This document shows positions 34,666 to 42,514 of a stretch of DNA of 64,000 nucleotides, in pieces. The stretch's first letter is position 1. Each line of letters opens with the position of its first letter. The stretch comes from Tritonibacter litoralis. Lineage in GTDB: Bacteria > Pseudomonadota > Alphaproteobacteria > Rhodobacterales > Rhodobacteraceae. The stretch lies in contig NZ_WIBF01000001.1 in assembly GCF_009496005.1 (NCBI RefSeq), forward strand, positions 124,001-188,000, read 5' to 3'. The notes under the pieces were generated by a model. That model searched no databases, had not been told where the DNA came from, and saw only the letters and a list, made by a program, of their open reading frames with translations. Made by a program: the position numbers and the translations under genes.

Positions 34666-37524
34666 ATGGCTGAGCTAAAATCCATCGAGGTGCGCGGTGC
34701 GCGGGAACATAACCTGAAGGGCATCGACGTGGACATTCCCCGCGATGAGCTGGTGGTGATTACCGGTCTGTCGGGTTCGGGCAAATCCTCACTGGCCTTT
34801 GACACCATCTATGCCGAAGGGCAGCGCCGCTATGTGGAGAGCCTGTCGGCCTATGCGCGCCAGTTCTTGGATATGATGGAAAAGCCCGATGTGGATCACA
34901 TCAGTGGTCTGTCGCCTGCGATTTCGATTGAGCAGAAGACCACGTCCAAGAACCCGCGATCGACCGTTGGCACGGTGACCGAGATCTATGATTACCTGCG
35001 GCTCTTGTTTGCCCGCGCGGGCACGCCCTATAGCCCAGCCACCGGCAAGCCGATTGAGGCGCAGCAGGTGCAGGATATGGTCGACCGGATCATGACGCTG
35101 GAGGAGGGGACGCGCGGCTATCTGCTGGCGCCCATCGTGCGCGACCGGAAGGGTGAATATAAGAAAGAGATGCTGGAGCTGCGCAAGCAGGGCTTTCAGC
35201 GGGTCAAGGTGGATGGGGAGTTCCATGAGCTGGACACGCCGCCCACATTGGACAAGAAATACCGCCATGACATTGACGTGGTTGTTGACCGTCTGGTGGT
35301 GAAGCCGGGGATTGAAACGCGGCTGGCGGATTCCTTGCGTACCGCGCTGGATCTGGCGGATGGCATTGCCATTTTGGAGACGGCTCCGCGGGAGGGCGAT
35401 CCGGAGCGGATCACCTTTAGCGAAAACTTTGCCTGTCCCGTCAGCGGTTTTACTATTCCTGAGATCGAGCCGCGGCTGTTCTCGTTCAACGCGCCGTTTG
35501 GCGCGTGCCCGTCCTGTGATGGTCTGGGCGTTGAGCTGTTCTTTGACGAACGGCTGGTGGTGCCGGATCAGACGCTGAAGGTTTATGACGGGGCGCTGGC
35601 GCCTTGGCGCAAGGGGAAATCCCCGTATTTCCTGCAGACGATTGAGGCCATCGCCAACCATTATGAGTTCGACAAGAACACGCCCTGGAAGGATCTGCCC
35701 AAGAAGGTGCAGAAAGTGTTCTTGTATGGGTCGGGCGAGGAAGAGATCGAATTCCGCTATGATGAAGGTGGGCGGGTCTACAATGTGACCCGCGTGTTTG
35801 AAGGCGTGATCCCCAATATGGAGCGCCGCTATCGGGAGACCGACAGCAATTGGATCCGCGAAGAATTTGAACGCTATCAGAACAACCGCCATTGCGGCGA
35901 CTGCGGCGGCTATCGCCTGCGGGAAGAGGCGCTGGCGGTCAAGATCGGCGGATTGCACATCGGCCAGGTGGTGGAGAAATCCATTCGCAAGGCGCTGGCG
36001 TGGATCGAGGATGTGCCCAACCATCTGACCCCACAAAAGCAAGAGATTGCCCGCGCGATTGTCAAAGAGATCCGCGAACGGTTGGGTTTCTTGAACAACG
36101 TTGGTCTGGAGTATCTGACCCTGTCGCGCGCGTCTGGTACGTTGTCCGGTGGGGAGAGCCAGCGGATCCGACTGGCGAGCCAGATCGGTTCAGGTCTGAC
36201 AGGGGTTCTCTATGTCTTGGACGAACCCTCTATTGGTCTGCACCAGCGCGACAATGACCGGTTGATCACCACACTCAAGAACCTGCGGGATCAGGGCAAT
36301 ACGGTGATTGTGGTGGAACATGATGAGGATATGATCCGCCAGGCCGATTACGTCTTTGATATTGGGCCAGGCGCCGGGGTGCACGGCGGGCAAGTGGTCA
36401 GCCATGGCGTGCCCGGCGCGGTGCAAGCCGATGAGAACTCGGTGACCGGGCAATATCTGGCAGGCACCCGCGAGATCCCCGTGCCGGCCACCCGTCGCAA
36501 GGGCAATGGCAAATCGATCAAGGTTGTGAAGGCCAGCGGCAACAACCTGAAGAACGTCACCGCGGAATTCCCGCTGGGCAAATTTGTCTGCGTGACCGGC
36601 GTGTCTGGCGGCGGCAAATCCACGCTGACGATTGAGACACTGTTTAAAACCGCATCCATGCGGTTGAACGGCGCGCGCCAGACGCCAGCCCCCTGTGAGA
36701 GCATCAAGGGTCTCGAACATCTGGACAAGGTGATCGACATTGACCAACGCCCGATTGGCCGTACACCGCGATCGAACCCGGCGACCTATACCGGGGCCTT
36801 TACCCCGATCCGCGAATGGTTTGCGGGCCTGCCCGAAGCGAAAACGCGCGGTTACAAGCCCGGTCGGTTTTCGTTCAACGTCAAGGGCGGACGCTGTGAA
36901 GCCTGTCAGGGGGACGGGGTGCTGAAGGTGGAAATGCACTTTTTGCCGGATGTCTATGTCACGTGTGAGACTTGCAATGGCGCACGTTACAACCGCGAAA
37001 CGCTGGAGGTGACGTTCAAGGGCAAATCCATCGCTGATGTGTTGGATATGACGGTCGAGGATGCGCAGGAATTTTTCCAGGCGGTGCCGTCCATTCGGGA
37101 CAAGATGGATGCGCTGATGCGCGTGGGCCTTGGCTATATCAAGGTGGGCCAGCAGGCGACCACCCTGTCAGGCGGTGAAGCGCAGCGGGTGAAACTGTCC
37201 AAGGAACTGGCGAAACGCTCCACCGGGCGCACGCTTTATATTCTGGATGAACCCACCACGGGTCTGCATTTTGAGGACGTGCGCAAGCTCTTGGAAGTGC
37301 TGCATGAGCTGGTGGAACAGGGCAATACAGTGGTGGTGATTGAACACAATCTGGATGTGGTGAAAACGGCAGATTGGGTGATTGATATCGGCCCCGAAGG
37401 CGGCAGCGGCGGCGGTGAGATCGTCGCCGAAGGCACGCCTGAAGACATCGCTGCAAACCCGCGCAGCCACACCGGGCACTATCTGAAACCGATGCTGGAG
37501 GCCAAGAAGGTCGCAGCAGAATAG
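34666..37524 (+). CDS. uvrA: excinuclease ABC subunit A
   Basis: UvrA recognises bulky DNA lesions with UvrB in nucleotide excision repair. The 952-residue protein has two ABC ATPase modules: Walker [15 protein letters not shown] and [14 protein letters not shown], with signatures [17 protein letters not shown] and [16 protein letters not shown]. The C-terminal zinc module is complete (CEACQGDG ... [10 protein letters not shown]). The first zinc module has [15 protein letters not shown] ... ACPSC, lacking one cysteine seen in E. coli; I believe this is common in alphaproteobacteria. An SOS box is upstream. Confidence 0.98.
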   Translation: MAELKSIEVRGAREHNLKGIDVDIPRDELVVITGLSGSGKSSLAFDTIYAEGQRRYVESLSAYARQFLDMMEKPDVDHISGLSPAISIEQKTTSKNPRSTVGTVTEIYDYLRLLFARAGTPYSPATGKPIEAQQVQDMVDRIMTLEEGTRGYLLAPIVRDRKGEYKKEMLELRKQGFQRVKVDGEFHELDTPPTLDKKYRHDIDVVVDRLVVKPGIETRLADSLRTALDLADGIAILETAPREGDPERITFSENFACPVSGFTIPEIEPRLFSFNAPFGACPSCDGLGVELFFDERLVVPDQTLKVYDGALAPWRKGKSPYFLQTIEAIANHYEFDKNTPWKDLPKKVQKVFLYGSGEEEIEFRYDEGGRVYNVTRVFEGVIPNMERRYRETDSNWIREEFERYQNNRHCGDCGGYRLREEALAVKIGGLHIGQVVEKSIRKALAWIEDVPNHLTPQKQEIARAIVKEIRERLGFLNNVGLEYLTLSRASGTLSGGESQRIRLASQIGSGLTGVLYVLDEPSIGLHQRDNDRLITTLKNLRDQGNTVIVVEHDEDMIRQADYVFDIGPGAGVHGGQVVSHGVPGAVQADENSVTGQYLAGTREIPVPATRRKGNGKSIKVVKASGNNLKNVTAEFPLGKFVCVTGVSGGGKSTLTIETLFKTASMRLNGARQTPAPCESIKGLEHLDKVIDIDQRPIGRTPRSNPATYTGAFTPIREWFAGLPEAKTRGYKPGRFSFNVKGGRCEACQGDGVLKVEMHFLPDVYVTCETCNGARYNRETLEVTFKGKSIADVLDMTVEDAQEFFQAVPSIRDKMDALMRVGLGYIKVGQQATTLSGGEAQRVKLSKELAKRSTGRTLYILDEPTTGLHFEDVRKLLEVLHELVEQGNTVVVIEHNLDVVKTADWVIDIGPEGGSGGGEIVAEGTPEDIAANPRSHTGHYLKPMLEAKKVAAE

Positions 37525-37585
37525 GAGACATGCGTGTTCCGGCCCGCAGGCCGGTTCACGTCAAAGCCGTTGCTTTAGCCGGTGA

Positions 37586-37930
37586 TCACTTCACCTGCCA
37601 GGGCGTGGGTCCATTTGTTCCGTCGATGGTCAGGACATCGCCATCCAGGGTCATGGCCTGACATTTAGTGCCGGCAAAATTCTTTGGCTCTTTGATTGTC
37701 CGGCACCACTGTCCGTTACGGATATCCCATGCGCCTTCAAATTTAACGTCGCCGTTTTTGCCGACTTTACCGCTGAGCCGTCCGTTCTTGCGGGCTTTGA
37801 GCTGCGCTTTGCCGGAAACCAACGTCTTGCCAGCGATTGCGGCCTTTAGCGTCTCATCAGATGATGCGAATGCAGGTGCAGCTGCGCCAAGCCCGATACC
37901 AAAAGCGATGCAGATGATTGATTTGAACAT
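37586..37930 (-). CDS. small secreted protein, unknown function
   Basis: A 114-residue exported protein. ATG 37930 is preceded by GAGGGGAG, and the first 24 residues form a signal peptide (MFKSIICIAFGIGLGAAAPA...). The mature part is basic and beta-rich, with LKAAIAGKTLVSGKAQ, then WDIRNGQWCRTI and GTKCQAM, giving two cysteines that may pair. The layout (a GKTL block, a W-x-W/C region, then a C-rich strand) resembles small proteins sometimes labelled dihydrodipicolinate reductase in Rhodobacterales. That enzymatic label is not supported here. Confidence 0.75.
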   Translation of the reverse strand: MFKSIICIAFGIGLGAAAPAFASSDETLKAAIAGKTLVSGKAQLKARKNGRLSGKVGKNGDVKFEGAWDIRNGQWCRTIKEPKNFAGTKCQAMTLDGDVLTIDGTNGPTPWQVK

Positions 37931-38036
37931 GTCTTTTCTCCCCTCGTTACCCAAACCAAATTTACGCCGAACAGTGGCATAGATCTGGAGCATACACGTT
38001 TGGAGATAGGCTATCTATCATACATCGGATTAAATT

Positions 38037-38194
38037 GCGGTGGCGCCCCCGCAAATACCGACGCCACCGCGCGGAGCTCTGCGCCACTCAATACAGAGCT
38101 CCTTTCTGCTATGCCCGGACTAAAAAACCGGAGAGGTCGCGCGTGGCCGGGCATGTCTGGCGGACTGTGACCGGCTTTGTCTTCGCCGCCGGTC
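38037..38194. other. cluster of four perfect stem-loops, candidate structured RNA
   Basis: Four successive perfect inverted repeats are present: GCGGTGGCG/CGCCACCGC (38037-38070), GGAGCTCTG/CAGAGCTCC (38073-38102), ATGCCCGG/CCGGGCAT (38111-38154) and GACCGGC/GCCGGTC (38169-38194). No coding frame is supported. It lies between the DUF2892 gene's 3' end and the secreted-protein gene, both on the minus strand. It might be a 3' untranslated region, a leader or a small RNA. No T-rich terminator follows directly. Confidence 0.5.
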
Positions 38195-38228
38195 GCTTGC
38201 CGTGTGTCGTTGTTGGGCAGAAGTTTGA

Positions 38229-38435
38229 TCAGTTCCGCTCAAGCGGGCAGGTGGACAGCCCAAAAATCCGGTAGAGCGGGCAGTGGTTCATGACGGCGGT
38301 TGCCGCAAATACGATGCCTGCGATCAGGGCGATAATCATCCAGCTGCCGCCGATGCCAGCGAAATAGGCGATAATCAGGGCGGCGCCCAGGACGAGGCGG
38401 GCGATACGGTCCCAGCTTGCAAGGTTCTTGATCAT
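38229..38435 (-). CDS. DUF2892 (YgaP-like) small membrane protein
   Basis: A 68-residue protein with two membrane segments (VLGAALIIAYFAGIGGSWMIIALIAG and the following stretch), beginning MIKNLASWDRIARL and ending NHCPLYRIFGLSTCPLERN. Both features match the DUF2892 inner-membrane domain found in YgaP rhodaneses. ATG 38435 is preferred over the ATG 6 bases earlier because AGGAG is then at proper spacing. A Crp/Fnr gene lies upstream on the same strand, with a 15-bp palindrome between them, so regulation by that protein is likely. Confidence 0.88.
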   Translation of the reverse strand: MIKNLASWDRIARLVLGAALIIAYFAGIGGSWMIIALIAGIVFAATAVMNHCPLYRIFGLSTCPLERN

Positions 38436-38491
38436 GGTCATCTCCTCATTGATGTCTGAGAGGAGCGTAGTCGAAGGGGCAAGCGTGGGTC

Positions 38492-38506
38492 TGTGACAGG
38501 GTCACA
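38492..38506 (-). promoter_or_regulatory. palindrome TGTGAC-N3-GTCACA, candidate Crp/Fnr-family operator
   Basis: TGTGACAGGGTCACA is a perfect inverted repeat 57 bases upstream of the DUF2892 start, directly after the Crp/Fnr gene. It resembles a Crp-type site (TGTGA...TCACA) but with 5 rather than 6 central bases. Confidence 0.6.
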
Positions 38507-38535
38507 ATGCTGCAGTGATCTAAACTGTCGCAGGG

Positions 38536-39189
38536 CTATTGCGCGCTCAGGGCAAAATCTTCCAGTGCAGGGCGGTTCACGACCCGCAGGCGGCCACGCC
38601 CTGTCTCGACCCAGCCGCGTTTGGCCCAGGCTTCGAGGCGGCGCGAGACAACTTCGCGCGCGGTGCCGATATCGCGGGCCAGTTCGTTCTGGGTGATGGT
38701 GATTTCATCCCCCTGATCCAGCTGCAGAAGACGATCCGCAAGACGGTGTTCGGCGCGTTGAAACGTCACCTTTTCAAGGAGATGCATTAACATCTGCATC
38801 CGGTCCGAAAAGGCGCGCATCACCATATTGCGGAACTGATCAGAGCGGCTCAGCAGCTCCATAAACACAGGTTTGGGCAGTAAAACCAGCCGCGTGGGCC
38901 CGTGGGTGCGGGCCTCGGCTGAGTAATCTTCGCCGCCCAAAAGACCCAAGGTGGATTGAATACAGCTTTGTCCCGGTGTCACCGCATAAAGCAGCATCTC
39001 GCGCCCGTTGGTGCCCGAAAGCCCCACATTCACGCAGCCCTCCAACACGATCACATAGCCCTGCACCGCATCGCCGGGGCGGAACAGGACCTGATCATGG
39101 GGCAGGGTGATGGGCGACATCAGGGCGAGGCGGGCGCGCGCCGCATCGTCCATGTCCCGCATCAGCGGAGAAGAATCGAGCCAAGACAT
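38536..39189 (-). CDS. Crp/Fnr family transcriptional regulator
   Basis: A 217-residue regulator with an N-terminal cyclic-nucleotide-binding-like beta-barrel (about residues 20-130), a long dimerisation helix (QMLMHLLEKVTFQRAEHRLADRL) and a winged helix-turn-helix. The recognition region ITQNELARDIGTAREVVSRRL has the E-x2-SR pattern of Fnr-like proteins. There is no N-terminal Cys cluster as in FNR, so no Fe-S sensing is expected by that route. ATG 39189 (MSWLDSSPL) is chosen. It begins 13 bases after mmsB and may be the last gene of the valine operon. Confidence 0.9.
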   Translation of the reverse strand: MSWLDSSPLMRDMDDAARARLALMSPITLPHDQVLFRPGDAVQGYVIVLEGCVNVGLSGTNGREMLLYAVTPGQSCIQSTLGLLGGEDYSAEARTHGPTRLVLLPKPVFMELLSRSDQFRNMVMRAFSDRMQMLMHLLEKVTFQRAEHRLADRLLQLDQGDEITITQNELARDIGTAREVVSRRLEAWAKRGWVETGRGRLRVVNRPALEDFALSAQ

Positions 39190-39202
39190 GTGGCCGATCG
39201 TA

Positions 39203-40075
39203 TCAGCCGCGCCCTCGCTTTTCAAAGCGCGGCAACAGCGCTGAAAAGTCGCGGCCCATCCCGTCTTCTTCCTCAACGAATTGCGCATAAAGGGATTTGG
39301 CCAGCGCGCCCATCGGCGTGTCAGCGTCCACCTCGGCGGCCGCATCCTGCGACAGGCGCAGGTCTTTCAACATCAGTTCGGCGGCAAATCCGGGGGTATA
39401 GTCATTGTCGGATGGGGATTGGGGGCCGACGCCCGGTGCCGGGCAATAGCTGTTCATTGACCAGCTCATGCCGGAAGAGGTGGAGACCACATCAAACATC
39501 TTTTGCCGCTCCAGTCCCAATTTGTCCGCCAGCGCAAAGGCCTCGCAGGTGGCGGCCATGGTGACGCCAAGGATCATATTGTTGCAGATCTTGGCGGCCT
39601 GACCAGCGCCTGCATCGCCGCAATGGACGCTTTTCTGGCCCATGATATCAAACAGCGGCTTTGCGATGGCAAAGGCATCTGGCGCACCGCCGGCCATAAA
39701 GGTCAGCGTGCCGGCTGCGGCACCTGTGATACCACCCGACACCGGTGCATCCACGGCGCGCAGCCCGGCCGCAGTGGCCTGTTCGGCCACATGACGGGCG
39801 CTTTGGACATCCACGGTGGAGCAATCCAGCAAAAGCGCGCCCGACTCCATCTGCGGGATGACCTCCTGCGCCACGCTGCGCAGGATTTTGCCATTGGGCA
39901 GCATGGTGATCACCACCTCGGCCCCCACAACCGCTGCAACCGCTGTATTTGCAATGGCCACGCCATCGACGCTGACTCCGGCGGTGTCAAAACCGGTGAC
40001 ATTATGTCCCGCCGCCGCCAGATTGGCGGCCATCGGCGCGCCCATGTTGCCAAGACCGATAAAGGCGATGTTCAT
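39203..40075 (-). CDS. mmsB: 3-hydroxyisobutyrate dehydrogenase
   Basis: MmsB oxidises 3-hydroxyisobutyrate to methylmalonate semialdehyde with NAD+ in valine degradation. The 290-residue protein starts with the Rossmann motif MNIAFIGLGNMGAPMAANL and has DAPVSGGITGA and the catalytic-lysine region GQAAKICNNM. ATG 40075 is preceded by GGGAGGA. It is the third gene of the operon acyl-CoA dehydrogenase - hydrolase - mmsB. mmsA is 6 kb away. Confidence 0.95.
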   Translation of the reverse strand: MNIAFIGLGNMGAPMAANLAAAGHNVTGFDTAGVSVDGVAIANTAVAAVVGAEVVITMLPNGKILRSVAQEVIPQMESGALLLDCSTVDVQSARHVAEQATAAGLRAVDAPVSGGITGAAAGTLTFMAGGAPDAFAIAKPLFDIMGQKSVHCGDAGAGQAAKICNNMILGVTMAATCEAFALADKLGLERQKMFDVVSTSSGMSWSMNSYCPAPGVGPQSPSDNDYTPGFAAELMLKDLRLSQDAAAEVDADTPMGALAKSLYAQFVEEEDGMGRDFSALLPRFEKRGRG

Positions 40076-40099
40076 GTGAAATCCTCCCACAGATTTGGG

Positions 40100-41131
40100 T
40101 CAAAAGGTCAGGCGCGCATCACCCAGCGGCAAAAGCATATTGGACACGGCCACGGGCGGCACCTGCATATCGGCGTATTGCCATTTCGGCTGGCGGTCCT
40201 TGTCGATCAGCTGGGCGCGCACGCCTTCCTGAAAATCGCTCAACTCTTGCGCGCGATAGGTGAAACGATATTCCATTTCCAGCGCCCGCTCCATCGACAG
40301 CTGGCTGCCGCGCAAACGGTGCAGAACCTCAACCGAAGCGGCCATAGACAAGGGAGAATGCCCTTTGATTCGTGACAGGATGTCAGCAGCAAAATCGGTG
40401 TCGTCATTGCCGAGCTGGGTCAGAATGTCGGCCAGGGTTTCGCCGTCAAACAAACGGTCGATCTCATCCTGGTTTTCAGCCAGGGGCGCGGGGCCCGGCT
40501 CTTGTTTTTGCGCTTCAATCACTGCGGTGTCGCCGCTTTCTTCCAGGGCCGAAATCACCGCAGGCCATTGGGATTGGGGGATGAAGTGATCGGCAAACCC
40601 GGCGTAGATTGCATCTGCGGCTTTCATCCGTCCGGCTGTCATGGCCAGGTATTCGCCCAGCCGTCCGGGGGCCAGCGCCAACAAAAGCGATCCGCCGACG
40701 TCAGGTATCAGACCGATCAAAGCTTCGGGCATACTGACCTGCGTGCTTTCCCCCACGATCCGATGGGTGCCGTGACAGCCAAGGCCAACACCACCGCCCA
40801 TGGTGAAGCCTTGCATCAGGCTGACCACTGGTTTGGCATAGGAAAAGATCCGAGCGTTCATCCGGTATTCATCCCGCCAGAAATCGCGTGCGGCCTGAAA
40901 ATCCCCACCTTTGGCAGCGTGATAGATCCCCGCAACATCGCCACCCGCGCAGAAGGCTTTGTCCCCTTCGGCGTCAATGATCACCAGCTTTACGGCTGGG
41001 TTATCTGCCCATTGGATCAGAGCGGCGTCAATCTCGCGGCACATATCATGAGACAGGGCGTTCAGCGCTTTGGGACGGGTCAGGGTAATACGCCCCGCAT
41101 GACCGATGATGCGGATTAAAAGGTCGGACAT
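40100..41131 (-). CDS. 3-hydroxyisobutyryl-CoA hydrolase (enoyl-CoA hydratase family)
   Basis: A 343-residue crotonase-fold protein. The length and the motif PEALIGLIPDVGGSLLL distinguish 3-hydroxyisobutyryl-CoA hydrolases from ordinary 260-residue enoyl-CoA hydratases. The oxyanion-hole segments KAFCAGGDV and GFTMGGGVGLGCHG are present. It would release 3-hydroxyisobutyrate for MmsB, its immediate neighbour downstream (24 bases). It starts 12 bases after the acyl-CoA dehydrogenase gene. Confidence 0.9.
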   Translation of the reverse strand: MSDLLIRIIGHAGRITLTRPKALNALSHDMCREIDAALIQWADNPAVKLVIIDAEGDKAFCAGGDVAGIYHAAKGGDFQAARDFWRDEYRMNARIFSYAKPVVSLMQGFTMGGGVGLGCHGTHRIVGESTQVSMPEALIGLIPDVGGSLLLALAPGRLGEYLAMTAGRMKAADAIYAGFADHFIPQSQWPAVISALEESGDTAVIEAQKQEPGPAPLAENQDEIDRLFDGETLADILTQLGNDDTDFAADILSRIKGHSPLSMAASVEVLHRLRGSQLSMERALEMEYRFTYRAQELSDFQEGVRAQLIDKDRQPKWQYADMQVPPVAVSNMLLPLGDARLTF

Positions 41132-41143
41132 AGAGCTGCTCCC

Positions 41144-42289
41144 TTAACGGTTTTCCGCCAAAAGATGGCGGGCGGTAATGACGCGCATGATCTCGTTGGT
41201 GCCTTCAAGTATCTGATGAACGCGCAGGTCGCGGGCAAGTTTTTCGATCCCATAATCGGCAAGGTAGCCATATCCGCCATGCAGTTGCAGGCATTGATCT
41301 ACGACAGATGATCCGGTCTCGGTCACAAATTTCTTTGCCATAGCGCAAAATTTGCTGGCATCCGGCGCGCCAGTGTCGAGCTTCCAGGCCGCTTGTCGTA
41401 AAAAAGTACGCGCGGCCTGAAGGTCGATTTCCATCTCCGCCAGTCGGAACTGCAGGGCCTGAAATTGGTCGATGCTCTGACCAAAGGCCTTGCGTTCGGA
41501 CATATATTGCAAGGTCTGGGTCAAAGCCTGCTGTGCGCCACCGATGGAACAGGCCGAGATATTGAGCCGTCCACCATCCAGACCGGCCATGGCGTATTTG
41601 AAGCCTTTGCCTTCTTCGCCGACCAGGGCACCGTGGGGGATTTCGCAATCATCAAACTGCACCTGAGCGGTGGGTTGGCTTTTCCAGCCCATCTTTTGTT
41701 CAAGCGCACCAAAAGACAGGCCGGGCGTGCCATCCGGCACCAACACGCAGGAGATCCCGCGTGGGCTGTCGTCGCCGGTGCGCACCATGGTGACATAAGC
41801 GTCCGAGTAAGACCCGCCCGAGATAAACGCTTTGGTTCCGTTGAGGGCATAGCCTTTGTCCGTTTTGGTGGCGCGCGTCTTAAGCGCCGCCGCATCCGAG
41901 CCCGATCCCGGTTCCGTCAGGCAATAAGACAGCAGGGTCTCCATCTGTAAAACGGCAGGCAGGGTTTCGGATTTCATCGCTGCATTGCCATAGGTGTCGA
42001 TCATCTTGGCACACATATTGTGAATCGACAGAAAGGCCGCGACCGAGGGGCAGGCCATCGACAGGGCCTCAAACACCAGTGTTGCGTCCAACCGGCTGAG
42101 GCCAGCGCCGCCGCTGTCTTCGCTGACATAGAGCCCGCCAAATCCCAGGGCTCCCAGTTCCGGCCACAGCGTTTTGGGGATTGTCCCTTGGTCTTCCCAA
42201 TCGCGAGCAAAGGGCGCAATCTGGGATTGTCCAAAATCATAGGCGAGGTCAAAAATTGCAGTTTGTTCCTCGCTCAAAGCAAAATCCAT
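41144..42289 (-). CDS. acyl-CoA dehydrogenase, probable isobutyryl-CoA dehydrogenase
   Basis: A 381-residue FAD-dependent acyl-CoA dehydrogenase with the motifs CLTEPGSGSDAAALKTRA and GYGYLADYGIEKLARDLRVHQILEGTNEIMR; the catalytic glutamate is expected in the last. ATG 42289 with GGGGAGGAG upstream is chosen over GTG 42295. Operon position before the hydrolase and mmsB points to isobutyryl-CoA, giving methacrylyl-CoA. No dedicated methacrylyl-CoA hydratase is seen in the operon, so an enoyl-CoA hydratase elsewhere must act. Confidence 0.92.
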   Translation of the reverse strand: MDFALSEEQTAIFDLAYDFGQSQIAPFARDWEDQGTIPKTLWPELGALGFGGLYVSEDSGGAGLSRLDATLVFEALSMACPSVAAFLSIHNMCAKMIDTYGNAAMKSETLPAVLQMETLLSYCLTEPGSGSDAAALKTRATKTDKGYALNGTKAFISGGSYSDAYVTMVRTGDDSPRGISCVLVPDGTPGLSFGALEQKMGWKSQPTAQVQFDDCEIPHGALVGEEGKGFKYAMAGLDGGRLNISACSIGGAQQALTQTLQYMSERKAFGQSIDQFQALQFRLAEMEIDLQAARTFLRQAAWKLDTGAPDASKFCAMAKKFVTETGSSVVDQCLQLHGGYGYLADYGIEKLARDLRVHQILEGTNEIMRVITARHLLAENR

Positions 42290-42317
42290 AACCACTCCTC
42301 CCCTGGGTTTGGATGAA

Positions 42318-42333
42318 TTGAACGTTTGTTTAA
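42318..42333 (-). promoter_or_regulatory. candidate TetR-type operator upstream of the valine operon
   Basis: TTGAACGTTTGTTTAA is an imperfect inverted repeat (5 of 6 arm positions pair) about 29 bases upstream of the acyl-CoA dehydrogenase start. The position suits a repressor site. The match to any named family is only by eye. Confidence 0.35.
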
Positions 42334-42514
42334 TTACTAGCGCCTCATGAATGCAAAGGCAACCTGCGCAAATGCAAAGTAGCCTTGCAGGTCTGCACCG
42401 GTAAAATTTTCCAAGTATGGAGAGGAAATTTTAAGAGGATTGGCTGAAAACTAAGACGAAATCCAAATTCAGGTGGGCTGTGAAACGGCCCAACACCCCG
42501 AAGGAGAATGCGTC

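Noticed and set aside
37539-37554. CCGGCC-N4-GGCCGG hairpin after uvrA as a terminator
   Set aside because: The stem is only 6 bp and no T run follows, so support is too weak.
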